Source: an uncultured Tessaracoccus sp. | GTDB taxonomy: Bacteria; Actinomycetota; Actinomycetes; Propionibacteriales; Propionibacteriaceae | DNA: 16,137 nt | Assembly: GCF_947255005.1 (NCBI RefSeq) | Contig: NZ_CAMYFI010000050.1 | Span: 1 to 16,137 of the forward strand | Reading direction: 5' to 3' | In this document: piece after piece, positions 6,764 through 12,749 of the stretch | Numbering within the stretch: the first letter of the stretch is position 1 | Layout of the letters: every line of letters begins with the position of its first letter | The notes under the pieces: model-generated | What the model was told of the DNA's origin: nothing | The model's database searches: none | The model's input: only the letters and a program-made list of their open reading frames with translations | Position numbers and translations under genes: made by a program

Positions 6764-7891
6764 TCAGCGTCGCTTCATGTAGATGTCGAAAGCCTTGTAG
6801 AGCACCTTGTTGATGGGGAAATCCCACTCGCCAAGGTAGGCGACTGCTTCGCCGCCCGTGCCCACCTTGAACTGGATCAGGCCGAGCTCCGGATCGTCGG
6901 CGCCTACTCCCTCGACGATGCCTCGCAGGTCGTAGACGGCGCAGCCGGCGGCATTCGCGTCGCGGATCATCTGCCACTGCACCGCGTTGGAGCCGCGTAC
7001 CTCTCGCTTGTGCGTCGAGGACGCCCCATACGAATACCAGGCGTGTTCGCCGACGGTGACGAAGGTCGTCGCGGCGACGAGGTCGCCCTCGTGCTCAGAC
7101 AGGTACAGTTTCATGCGTCCGTCTTGTTCGGCGTTGAGGGCGTCCCACATCTGCTCGAAGTACGCCAGCGGGCGCCCGGTGAACCCGTCGCGTTCGGCGG
7201 TTTCGAGGTAGAGCTCGTGGAAGCGCGCCAGGTCGTCGCGGGTGCCGAGCCGCACCTCGACGCCCATCTTGGCGGCCTTCTTGATATTGCGGCGCCAGAG
7301 CTGGTTCATGCCCTTGAGGAGCTCATCTTCGGTTTTTTGCGTGCCGTCGGTGTGGCGAAGCGGCAGCTGGAAGTTGAACTGCGGCTGGCCGGCCGCGAAT
7401 CCCTCGCCGGACTCGTCGGTGATCCACCGGCGCTGCTGCAGGGCACGCAGCGCCCGGGTGCCTTCGAGCGTCGTCTCATCGGGGGTGGCCTGCGACAGCT
7501 TGGTGATGGCGTCGTCGGCAATGGCGCTCTTGATGGTGGGGGCGCTCCAGCGGCGGTGCACCACAGCCGGGCCGATGCGCACCGCGAATGCGCGGTTGCG
7601 CTTGGCGTAGGCGACGAGGGCGTCGAGGTGTTCGGCGAAGTCGGTGCGATCCCAGTCGAGCACGGGCCCTTCGGGGAGGTAGGCCAGGTAGCGACGAAGC
7701 TTCGGCAGCTTGCGATACAAGATGAGCGCGGTGCCGGTGAGCTCGTCGCCGTCGAAGAATCCGACGGTCTCACCTCGCCAGTCGGACTTCACCTTGGCCC
7801 AGGCTGGTGTTTGCAGGAACGACGCCGACCCCCGCTGTGCGATGAACTCGAGCACGCGGGATGCGGACACGGGACGAACTTGGATGCTCAC
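6764..7891 (-). CDS. FemABX family peptidoglycan-bridge aminoacyltransferase
   Basis: A 375-residue protein with the tandem GNAT-like layout of FemA/FemX/MurM: FLQTPAWAKVKSDW near the N terminus, LPKLRRYLAYLPEGPVLDW, a basic QLWRRNIKKAAKMGVEVRLG linker, and C-terminal WYSYGASSTHKREVRGSNAVQW followed by YDLRGIVEG and FKVGTGGEAVAYLGEWD. This last block is characteristic of the family. Such enzymes add amino acids from aminoacyl-tRNA to the stem peptide of lipid II on the inner membrane face. GTG at 7891 was chosen: it overlaps the stop of a 39-codon ORF (GTGA), and TACATT lies seven bases upstream. GTG at 7909 would add six residues. It is followed by the racemase-like gene with one base between them. 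Confidence 0.85.
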   Translation of the reverse strand: MSIQVRPVSASRVLEFIAQRGSASFLQTPAWAKVKSDWRGETVGFFDGDELTGTALILYRKLPKLRRYLAYLPEGPVLDWDRTDFAEHLDALVAYAKRNRAFAVRIGPAVVHRRWSAPTIKSAIADDAITKLSQATPDETTLEGTRALRALQQRRWITDESGEGFAAGQPQFNFQLPLRHTDGTQKTEDELLKGMNQLWRRNIKKAAKMGVEVRLGTRDDLARFHELYLETAERDGFTGRPLAYFEQMWDALNAEQDGRMKLYLSEHEGDLVAATTFVTVGEHAWYSYGASSTHKREVRGSNAVQWQMIRDANAAGCAVYDLRGIVEGVGADDPELGLIQFKVGTGGEAVAYLGEWDFPINKVLYKAFDIYMKRR

Positions 7892-8007
7892 GTCAGCCAA
7901 TGTACCCACTCGGCCCGCTGACGGCGACGGGCCACGTCGAAGGGGAGCCAGTTGGTGGTGATCTGAAGGTTCTTGGCGGTTTTCGGCCCAAAGTGCACCC
8001 TACGCAT
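7888..8007 (-). CDS. Possible 39-residue small protein upstream of femX
   Basis: An ATG at 8007-8005 opens a 39-codon frame, MRRVHFGPKTAKNLQITTNW and so on, ending WVHWLT. About 31 of 39 third codon positions are G or C, the bias expected of coding sequence here. Its TGA overlaps the femX GTG by four bases, an arrangement typical of translational coupling. It has no ribosome-binding site of its own, but the stop codon of an 11-codon ORF overlaps its start. It is basic and not membrane-spanning; I do not recognise the family. It could instead be an unexpressed part of the femX leader, if femX is transcribed from TACATT at 7899-7904. Confidence 0.4.
   Translation of the reverse strand: MRRVHFGPKTAKNLQITTNWLPFDVARRRQRAEWVHWLT
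7899..7904 (-). promoter_or_regulatory. Candidate -10 element for leaderless femX
   Basis: TACATT on the minus strand fits TANNNT and ends seven bases before the GTG at 7891, the same geometry as for feoA and the YbaB-like gene. This competes with the model in which femX is translated by coupling from the 39-codon ORF. Confidence 0.3.
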
Positions 8008-8035
8008 GGTTGGTTAGAGGTGGCGAGATTTTCAC
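8000..8035 (-). CDS. Possible 11-residue leader peptide
   Basis: GTG at 8035 preceded by AGAAGGAG, the clearest Shine-Dalgarno sequence in this leader, with four bases between. It encodes MKISPPLTNHA and stops with TAG at 8002-8000, overlapping the ATG of the 39-codon ORF. The GTG lies inside one of two mutually exclusive hairpins. Too short for coding statistics; supported only by the ribosome-binding site and the overlap. Confidence 0.3.
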   Translation of the reverse strand: MKISPPLTNHA

Positions 8036-8164
8036 CTCTCTCCTTCTCTCAATCTCGCCCGTTGAAGCAGGAGCGGCCCCATCGCGTGGCCGCTCCTGCG
8101 CCTTATGCCCAGAAAACGCGACGGGGTCCGTCGCTGTGTATCGAAAACAGCGCTGGCAAGCCAG
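8016..8164 (-). promoter_or_regulatory. Highly structured leader or small RNA upstream of femX
   Basis: Six inverted repeats lie within about 150 bases: 8016-8022 with 8033-8039 (7 bp); 8022-8030 with 8051-8059 (9 bp); 8067-8078 with 8088-8099 (12 bp perfect, GC-rich); 8118-8124 with 8128-8134 (7 bp); 8132-8137 with 8147-8152 (6 bp); and the palindrome CTGGCAAGCCAG at 8153-8164. The first two are mutually exclusive, as are the fourth and fifth. The feo promoter starts to the right of this block, so the structures would be transcribed toward femX. TAATCT sequences on the minus strand at 8189-8184 and 8174-8169 could serve as -10 elements. A cis-acting switch or a free small RNA are both possible; it matches no RNA family I can name. 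Confidence 0.45.
8067..8099. terminator. Strong GC-rich hairpin (terminator- or attenuator-like)
   Basis: GCAGGAGCGGCC and GGCCGCTCCTGC form a perfect 12-bp stem around a nine-base loop. No T-run follows on either strand. It lies between divergent genes, where no ordinary operon terminator is expected, which favours attenuation of the femX transcript or the end of a short RNA. Confidence 0.45.
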
Positions 8165-8203
8165 GGAAAGATTACCGCAACGTAGATTAATCGTAAATCG
8201 AAC

Positions 8204-8222
8204 CCAGGTTAGGCTATCCTTA
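8204..8222 (+). promoter_or_regulatory. DtxR/IdeR-type iron box upstream of feoA
   Basis: CCAGGTTAGGCTATCCTTA matches the 19-base DtxR/IdeR consensus TTAGGTTAGSCTAACCTAA at 15 positions, with both half-sites recognisable. It overlaps the expected -35 position of the feoA promoter, 17-18 bases from TAGTAT. Iron-loaded DtxR/IdeR bound here would block feoABC when iron is plentiful. Confidence 0.8.
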
Positions 8223-8232
8223 TTGCGCCGTG

Positions 8233-8238
8233 TAGTAT
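8233..8238 (+). promoter_or_regulatory. -10 element of feoA (leaderless)
   Basis: TAGTAT fits TANNNT and ends seven bases before the feoA ATG at 8246. No ribosome-binding site separates them (CCCGGGC), consistent with a leaderless mRNA. Confidence 0.55.
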
Positions 8239-8245
8239 CCCGGGC

Positions 8246-8503
8246 ATGAACGCGAAACAGTCACAGGAACGCGCCGAGCTAGGTGAACTCCGAGCGGGCA
8301 CTGGCGCCGTCGTCACCAACGTTGTGCGTACGCCAGGCAACCACTTCGTCGTTCGCCGCCTCGCCGAACTCGGCATCCGCCCGGGCGCGCAGATCACGGC
8401 CGGGCAGCGCACGCCCGGCGGGGGGCGCGTCGTAGGTGTCGCCGGCGCCCGCCTGGCCCTCGATCGCGCCACGCTGCACATGCTCGAGGTGCGTCCGGCA
8501 TGA
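8246..8503 (+). CDS. feoA: Ferrous iron transport protein A
   Basis: An 85-residue SH3-like protein. L.EL.AGTGAVV at the N terminus, NHFVVRRLAELGIRPGAQIT in the middle and GGRVVGVAGARLALDRATLHMLEVRP at the end match FeoA, including the RL..LG..PG core and the final strand. It binds FeoB on the cytoplasmic side and is needed for Fe(II) uptake. Its TGA overlaps the feoB ATG (ATGA), and a DtxR-like box lies upstream, so the operon is presumably induced by iron limitation. Confidence 0.92.
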   Translation: MNAKQSQERAELGELRAGTGAVVTNVVRTPGNHFVVRRLAELGIRPGAQITAGQRTPGGGRVVGVAGARLALDRATLHMLEVRPA

Positions 8504-10452
8504 CGAACACCCTCCGCATAGAGCCCGTAAAACCCGTCGTCAGCTGCCATTGCAACGACGCGGGGGCCGTCGCGCCCAAGGGTTCGCCCATCGTCGCGCT
8601 CATCGGTTCACCCAACGTCGGGAAGTCGACGCTGTTCAATGCCCTGACCGGCGCCCGACGCACCATGGGCAACTGGCCCGGCACCTCCGTCGAGGTGGGG
8701 CGCGGCGCATGGAAAGGCCGCCGCACGTGCGACCTGCTCGACCTACCCGGCGCGTATTCGCTCGACGCGATGTCACCCGACGAGGAACTCACCCACGCGC
8801 TCCTGCTCCTGGCGCCGGAGGACGAGCGCCCCGACGTTGTCGTGGTGATCGTCGACGCGGCCCACCTCAGCCGCTCGATGTATCTGCTTTCGCAGGTGCG
8901 TGAGCACCGCTTCCGCATCGTCGTGGCCATGACGATGGACGACCTCGCTAGTCAGCAGGGCATCGATGTCGACCAGCAGGCGCTGAGCGCTGCCGTCGGT
9001 GTACCCGTCATCGCCGTGAATCCGCGCACGCGCACGGGCCTCGTCGAGCTGGAAGAGGCCGTGATGGACGCCCTCGACGGATGCTGCGCGCCTCCTCGCA
9101 CGCTGCCCGCCGACGCGGACGAGTTCACACTCGCCGACGACCGCTTCGCCTGGATCGACGCCGCCGTCGCCTCCGCCACGACGCAGCCCGCGCAGCCGAA
9201 ACGTACCAACACGGAGCGCTTCGACAAGATCGCACTGCACCCCGTCGCCGGCCCGCTGCTGTTCCTGGCGACGATGTGGCTGGTGTTCCAGATCACGACG
9301 ACGGTGGCGGCGCCGCTGCAAGACGGGCTGGAAGGCTTTGTCACCGGCCCCATCACTGACTGGGCGCGAGCCGGGTTGGAGGCCATCCACCTGCCGAACA
9401 TTGTGACGAGCCTCATCGTCGACGGGATCATCGCCGGCGTCGGTGCGCTCATGCCGTTCATCCCGCTGATGACGCTCATGTTCATGCTGTTGGCCATCCT
9501 GGAAGACTCCGGCTACATGGCGCGCGCCGCCGTCGTCGCCGACCGCACCATGCGCTGGATCGGCCTGCCCGGCAAGGCCTTCCTGCCGCTCATCGTGGGC
9601 TACGGCTGCAACGTGCCGGCCATCTCCGCCACGCGAGTGCTCTCGCAACGCCGCCACCGCATCATGACCGCGTTGCTCGTGCCGTTCACGTCGTGCTCGG
9701 CGCGCCTCACCGTGTACATGCTGGTGGCAAGCGCGTTCTTCCCCCGGCACGCGGGCAGCGTCGTGTTCGTGATGTACCTGCTCTCGATCGTGCTCATCGT
9801 GCTCGCCGGGCTGTTCATGAAGAACACGCTGTGGCGCACCATGGGCAGCGAGCCGCTCATTATGGACCTGCCGCCCTACCAATTCCCGACGGCGCGCCTC
9901 ACCGCGTCGGTGACTTGGACCCGCCTCAAGGGCTTCCTGGAGACCGCCACCGGCATCATCGTCATCACGGTTGCCGCGGTGTTCGTGCTGCAGTCCATCC
10001 CGGTGACGGGGGAGGGCTCGTTCGGCGACCTCGAACCCGAGGACTCCGCCTACGCGGCCGTGGCGAAGACCGTCGCGCCGGTCTTTCAACCCGCAGGCTT
10101 CGGCACCTGGGAGACCACCGGCGCGCTGGTGACGGGCTTCATCGCGAAGGAGGCCGTCATCTCCACGTGGGCGCAGACCTACGCCGTCGACGACCCCGAG
10201 GAAAGCGGCGACGACGCGGCGCTCACGGCGAAGATCAACCAGGCCTTCGAAGAGTCGTCTGGTGGGCACAAGATTCCCGCCGTGTGGGCGTTTCTGGTGT
10301 TCCTGCTGACGTACACGCCGTGCATGGCGGTGCTGGCTGCGCAGCTGAGAGAGATCGGCTGGAAGTGGACGCTCTTCGGGCTGGGCACGCAGCTCGCCGG
10401 GGCCTGGCTGCTGGCCGTCGCAGTATTCCAGATCGGGAGCCTGTTCGCGTGA
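8500..10452 (+). CDS. feoB: Ferrous iron transporter B (GTPase-permease)
   Basis: A 650-residue protein. G-domain motifs: G1 GSPNVGKST (36-44), G2 T62 in NWPGTSVE, G3 DLPG (81-84). At the G4 position the sequence is TMDD (145-148), where NxxD is usual. The helical GDI-like spacer runs to about 220. Two Gate repeats follow, with GYGCNVPA (C370) and YTPCMAVLA (C608), and about eight membrane helices. The N terminus carries C16-H17-C18 ahead of the G domain. At 650 residues it is shorter than E. coli FeoB (773), as in many other bacteria. It moves Fe(II) across the inner membrane. It overlaps feoA by four bases and feoC by three or four (GTGA). Confidence 0.96.
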   Translation: MTNTLRIEPVKPVVSCHCNDAGAVAPKGSPIVALIGSPNVGKSTLFNALTGARRTMGNWPGTSVEVGRGAWKGRRTCDLLDLPGAYSLDAMSPDEELTHALLLLAPEDERPDVVVVIVDAAHLSRSMYLLSQVREHRFRIVVAMTMDDLASQQGIDVDQQALSAAVGVPVIAVNPRTRTGLVELEEAVMDALDGCCAPPRTLPADADEFTLADDRFAWIDAAVASATTQPAQPKRTNTERFDKIALHPVAGPLLFLATMWLVFQITTTVAAPLQDGLEGFVTGPITDWARAGLEAIHLPNIVTSLIVDGIIAGVGALMPFIPLMTLMFMLLAILEDSGYMARAAVVADRTMRWIGLPGKAFLPLIVGYGCNVPAISATRVLSQRRHRIMTALLVPFTSCSARLTVYMLVASAFFPRHAGSVVFVMYLLSIVLIVLAGLFMKNTLWRTMGSEPLIMDLPPYQFPTARLTASVTWTRLKGFLETATGIIVITVAAVFVLQSIPVTGEGSFGDLEPEDSAYAAVAKTVAPVFQPAGFGTWETTGALVTGFIAKEAVISTWAQTYAVDDPEESGDDAALTAKINQAFEESSGGHKIPAVWAFLVFLLTYTPCMAVLAAQLREIGWKWTLFGLGTQLAGAWLLAVAVFQIGSLFA

Positions 10453-10736
10453 GCGGGCCGCTCACCCAGGTGGCCCGCGCGATCGGCGACGGCGTCGGCA
10501 CCCGTGCTGGCATCGCACGCGCGACGGGCCTCGCGCCCGATGTCGTCGACGCCGCCCTGGCCCACCTCGAACGCACGGGATTCCTCGTCTCGGAGCAGCT
10601 TTCCTCTGGTTGCCCCGAAGGTGGCTGCGGCGCCTGCCCTAGCGGCAAGGCCGACGGGTCTGCCGGCTGTGGCGCCTCGGGCATGAGCACCGCGCGTGGG
10701 CCCGTGATGCTGAAACTCACCCGGCGCCCCGGCTGA
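10449..10736 (+). CDS. feoC: FeoC-like winged-helix protein with Cys-rich loop
   Basis: A 95-residue protein starting with GTG at 10449, which overlaps the feoB TGA. Residues 3-50 (LTQVARAIGDGVGTRAGIAR, then a DVVDAALAHLERTGFL recognition-type helix) form a MarR/FeoC-like winged helix. This is followed by a loop with four cysteines spaced C-X4-C-X2-C-X10-C, comparable with the C-X4-C-X2-C-X5-C iron-sulfur loop of enterobacterial FeoC. It ends with VMLKLTRRP. FeoC-like proteins bind the FeoB cytoplasmic domain and may sense iron or oxygen. A larger open frame covers the same bases upstream, but its N-terminal part is only a shadow of feoB. Family B repeat copy 1 lies 13 bases downstream. Confidence 0.8.
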   Translation: MSGPLTQVARAIGDGVGTRAGIARATGLAPDVVDAALAHLERTGFLVSEQLSSGCPEGGCGACPSGKADGSAGCGASGMSTARGPVMLKLTRRPG

Positions 10737-10749
10737 CACCCCTCAATTC

Positions 10750-10785
10750 GTGAGATCCGTTGCGGTTTTCCGCAACGGATCTCAC
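10750..10785. repeat. Dispersed inverted repeat family B, copy 1
   Basis: GTGAGATCCGTTGCGG and CCGCAACGGATCTCAC form a perfect 16-bp stem around a TTTT loop, 13 bases after feoC. It matches the element at 12633-12668 with one compensatory pair change at arm position 9. It could terminate the feo transcript, though no T-run follows the stem. Confidence 0.9.
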
Positions 10786-10940
10786 ACTCTGGCACCCATC
10801 GACTGTGCGACGGCCCTGGGCCGCGCAGACGAAGAATGCCCCGACGACGCCCGCGCCGCCCAGTGCGTAGAGGCCGGGCCACCGTCGAGAGTGGAGCTGG
10901 CATTACTGACGTGCGAGCGCAGCTGCGGTGTAATTGGTTC

Positions 10941-11963
10941 ATGCTTGTCGTTGCCTTGGTGTGTCTTCTCGCGTTTGCGGTGTGGTTCGCCGTCGAGCCG
11001 CGCGTGGTGTGGCCGGGATTTCTGCTGACCTTCGGACTCGCCGCGCTCGTGGCGGAGGTGGTGCTGTGGTTGGGCGTGGCCTCCACACTGCCGGTGGTGG
11101 GGCTGCCGTTCGGGTTGGTACTCGTCGTGCTCGCCATGGTGTTGCTGGGCTCGCCGGTGATCGTCGGGGTATTCCTCATCGCCAACTTCGTGCTGATGCT
11201 GCGCAAGGAAGGACGAACCCGCGCCACAATGCTTTCCGGCCTTGTCGGAGCCGGGACGCTCACCTACGTGACGACATTCGTCGTCGCCTATCTGCTGCAG
11301 TGGGATTGGCAGGCCTTCCTCCTTGGCGCGCTCGGGCTACCCCTGCTGGCGGTGGCCGTCGGGTTCGTGAGCTTCCTCATCTACTCCAACTTCTACACCT
11401 GGTGGTTTGGCCGGTTCGGCGGGCAGGTGAGTGCGGTCGTCGTGCTGGGCGGTGCGTTGCGTGGGCGGACGGTGTCGCCGTTGCTCGGGCGTCGGATCGA
11501 CAAGGGGCTGGAACTCGCCCGCAGGCAGTGGAACGGCGGGCGCCAGATTCCTATCATCATGTCCGGTGGACAAGGCGCCGACGAGGAGGTCTCCGAGGCG
11601 TCGGCCATGGCTGAGTACGCGCGGGGCCGAGGGGTGCCGTCGGAGAGAATCTGGCTGGAAGAGCGTTCGACGACGACGGCAGAAAACCTCGCCTTCACCG
11701 CAGAACTGCTGCGCGACAAGGGAATTCATGGGCCTGTGGTGGTTGCGACGAATGATTATCACGCGTTTCGTGCCGCGACGATGATGCGTCGGGCTAAGGT
11801 GCCGGGCTATGCCCTCGGCTACCGGACCGCGCGCTACTACTGGCCGGCGGCGACGATCCGCGAATACCTGGCCGTGTTGCGAGACCACCGGCTGTTCGTG
11901 TCCGTCGTGCTGGGGCTACTGCTGCTTCCGCTGCTGATTGGACTTGCGAGTGTCTTGGCTTGA
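10941..11963 (+). CDS. YdcF/DUF218 family membrane protein
   Basis: A 340-residue protein with about five hydrophobic helices in the first 165 residues (MLVVALVCLLAF onwards), then a DUF218/YdcF domain and a final C-terminal helix. The DUF218 part begins VVVLGGALRG, continues with IIMSGGQGADEEVSEASAMA and RIWLEERSTTTAENLAF, and ends near VVATNDYHAFRAATMMRRAK. The GG, SEA, E..S..T.EN and YH.FRA motifs are the conserved features of this family, which includes SanA and ElyC, proteins tied to envelope or lipid-carrier metabolism. Biochemical function is not established. The start is uncertain: ATG 10941 precedes the first helix but lacks a ribosome-binding site; GTG 10911 and ATG 10836 are in frame upstream. 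The 155 bases between repeat and gene show no other feature. Confidence 0.8.
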   Translation: MLVVALVCLLAFAVWFAVEPRVVWPGFLLTFGLAALVAEVVLWLGVASTLPVVGLPFGLVLVVLAMVLLGSPVIVGVFLIANFVLMLRKEGRTRATMLSGLVGAGTLTYVTTFVVAYLLQWDWQAFLLGALGLPLLAVAVGFVSFLIYSNFYTWWFGRFGGQVSAVVVLGGALRGRTVSPLLGRRIDKGLELARRQWNGGRQIPIIMSGGQGADEEVSEASAMAEYARGRGVPSERIWLEERSTTTAENLAFTAELLRDKGIHGPVVVATNDYHAFRAATMMRRAKVPGYALGYRTARYYWPAATIREYLAVLRDHRLFVSVVLGLLLLPLLIGLASVLA

Positions 11964-12007
11964 ACGTGATTGAGGCGCTCAGGGGCAGCCGAGGTGGCGG
12001 ACGAATT

Positions 12008-12120
12008 CGGGGTTCACCCTTGGGCCTGCTTGGTGACGACGTCGACCCATGGTCCATACAGCTCCTCGGCCTCTCAGGCTTTGATGACCGCGTCGCGTAG
12101 TGCCCGTCGTGCGTCATACT
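12008..12120 (-). pseudogene. Possible remnant of a decayed gene (C-terminal fragment)
   Basis: In the 163-base gap between the ydcF-like and gtrA-like genes, the minus strand reads YDARRALRDAVIKA, a TGA, then EAEELYGPWVDVVTKQAQG and a stop. The text looks like ordinary actinobacterial coding sequence interrupted by one stop codon. No start or ribosome-binding site is present. Family not recognised; this could be chance in high-GC DNA. Confidence 0.25.
12115..12120 (+). promoter_or_regulatory. Candidate -10 element of the gtrA-like gene
   Basis: CATACT lies six bases before the GTG at 12127, with no ribosome-binding site between. This again suggests a leaderless start. It fits the TANNNT pattern less well than the others. 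Confidence 0.3.
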
Positions 12121-12126
12121 TTCCCT

Positions 12127-12636
12127 GTGGCAGAAGCGACGAGGAGAGCAGCGGCGGAGGCCTTCAACGCCTTCACCGGCTGGCTGCACGCCCTGATTCC
12201 CCGCCAGATCCGGCGCTTCCTGCCGCCCACCTTCATCGGGTTCGCACTCATCAACTCCTCGACGTTCCTCCTCGACCTGGTGCTTTTGTCGCTCAGCACG
12301 CGTCAGCTCAGGTGGCCGTACCCCGTCGCGGTGTCGGTGAGTTTCGCGGTGGCAGCGAGTGTCGCGTTCGTGCTCAACAAGGTGCTCAACTTCCGTGCCC
12401 ACGGCGAGACTGGGCGGCAATCCGGGCGCTACGTACTGGTGCTGGTGACGAACTACGCGCTCTGGATCCTCGGTTTTTCGTGGATGCTGAACGCGCTCGG
12501 CGTACCCCCGGAGCTGGCGCGCATACTTGCCGCGTTCGCGGAGGGCATCTACATCTATTTGCTATCGCGACTGTGGGTGTTTCGACGGCGGCTCTCGCCG
12601 AAGGCGTCTGCCGCGCCCACACCCCTGAAAGCGTGA
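12127..12636 (+). CDS. GtrA-like membrane protein
   Basis: A 169-residue protein with four predicted membrane helices, starting near FIGFALINSSTFLLDLVLLS, then YPVAVSVSFAVAASVAFVLN, YVLVLVTNYALWILGFSWML and a final ARILAAFAEGIYIYLLSRLW helix. The N-K-x-x-x-F motif (NKVLNF) between helices 2 and 3 and the closing R.WVFRR are hallmarks of the GtrA family, thought to flip or handle polyprenyl-phosphate-linked sugars. GTG 12127 was chosen over an in-frame GTG at 12100 because of the candidate -10 just upstream. The stop codon lies inside the first bases of family B repeat copy 2. Role in cell-wall glycosylation is likely but the substrate is unknown. Confidence 0.82.
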   Translation: MAEATRRAAAEAFNAFTGWLHALIPRQIRRFLPPTFIGFALINSSTFLLDLVLLSLSTRQLRWPYPVAVSVSFAVAASVAFVLNKVLNFRAHGETGRQSGRYVLVLVTNYALWILGFSWMLNALGVPPELARILAAFAEGIYIYLLSRLWVFRRRLSPKASAAPTPLKA

Positions 12637-12668
12637 GATCTGTTGCGGGAAGCCGCAACAGATCTCAC
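12633..12668. repeat. Dispersed inverted repeat family B, copy 2
   Basis: GTGAGATCTGTTGCGG and CCGCAACAGATCTCAC form a perfect 16-bp stem with a GAAG loop. The left arm contains the TGA of the gtrA-like gene. Compared with copy 1, the C:G pair at arm position 9 is a T:A pair here and the loop differs. Confidence 0.9.
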
Positions 12669-12716
12669 ACGATGGCGTTCGTCGGGTGCGAGATGGGCAT
12701 GAGGTGGGCGACGCGG

Positions 12717-12722
12717 TAGCGT
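12717..12722 (+). promoter_or_regulatory. Candidate -10 element of putP
   Basis: TAGCGT fits TANNNT and lies 27 bases before the GTG start, giving a short leader that contains AAAGGGGA as the ribosome-binding site. No clear -35. Confidence 0.3.
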
Positions 12723-12749
12723 GGCGAGGGTTTGTGAAAGGGGACAACC

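Noticed and set aside
6740..7921. Plus-strand 393-codon frame across the femX gene, and a similar 322-codon frame opposite the racemase-like gene
   Set aside because: Both mirror well-recognised proteins on the minus strand and lack ribosome-binding sites or family features.
8016..8059. H-type pseudoknot from the two interlocking stems in the femX leader
   Set aside because: The 3' arms abut with no loop to span a nine-pair stem, so both cannot form together; alternative pairing is the better reading.
8195..8207. T-loop-like GGGTTCGATTT on the minus strand, suggesting a tRNA
   Set aside because: The flanking bases do not form a T stem and no acceptor or anticodon arm can be drawn.
8773..10269. 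Long minus-strand open frame (498 codons) opposite feoB
   Set aside because: It is antisense to an unambiguous FeoB and its translation is rich in H, R and E with low complexity, typical of shadows in high-GC genes.
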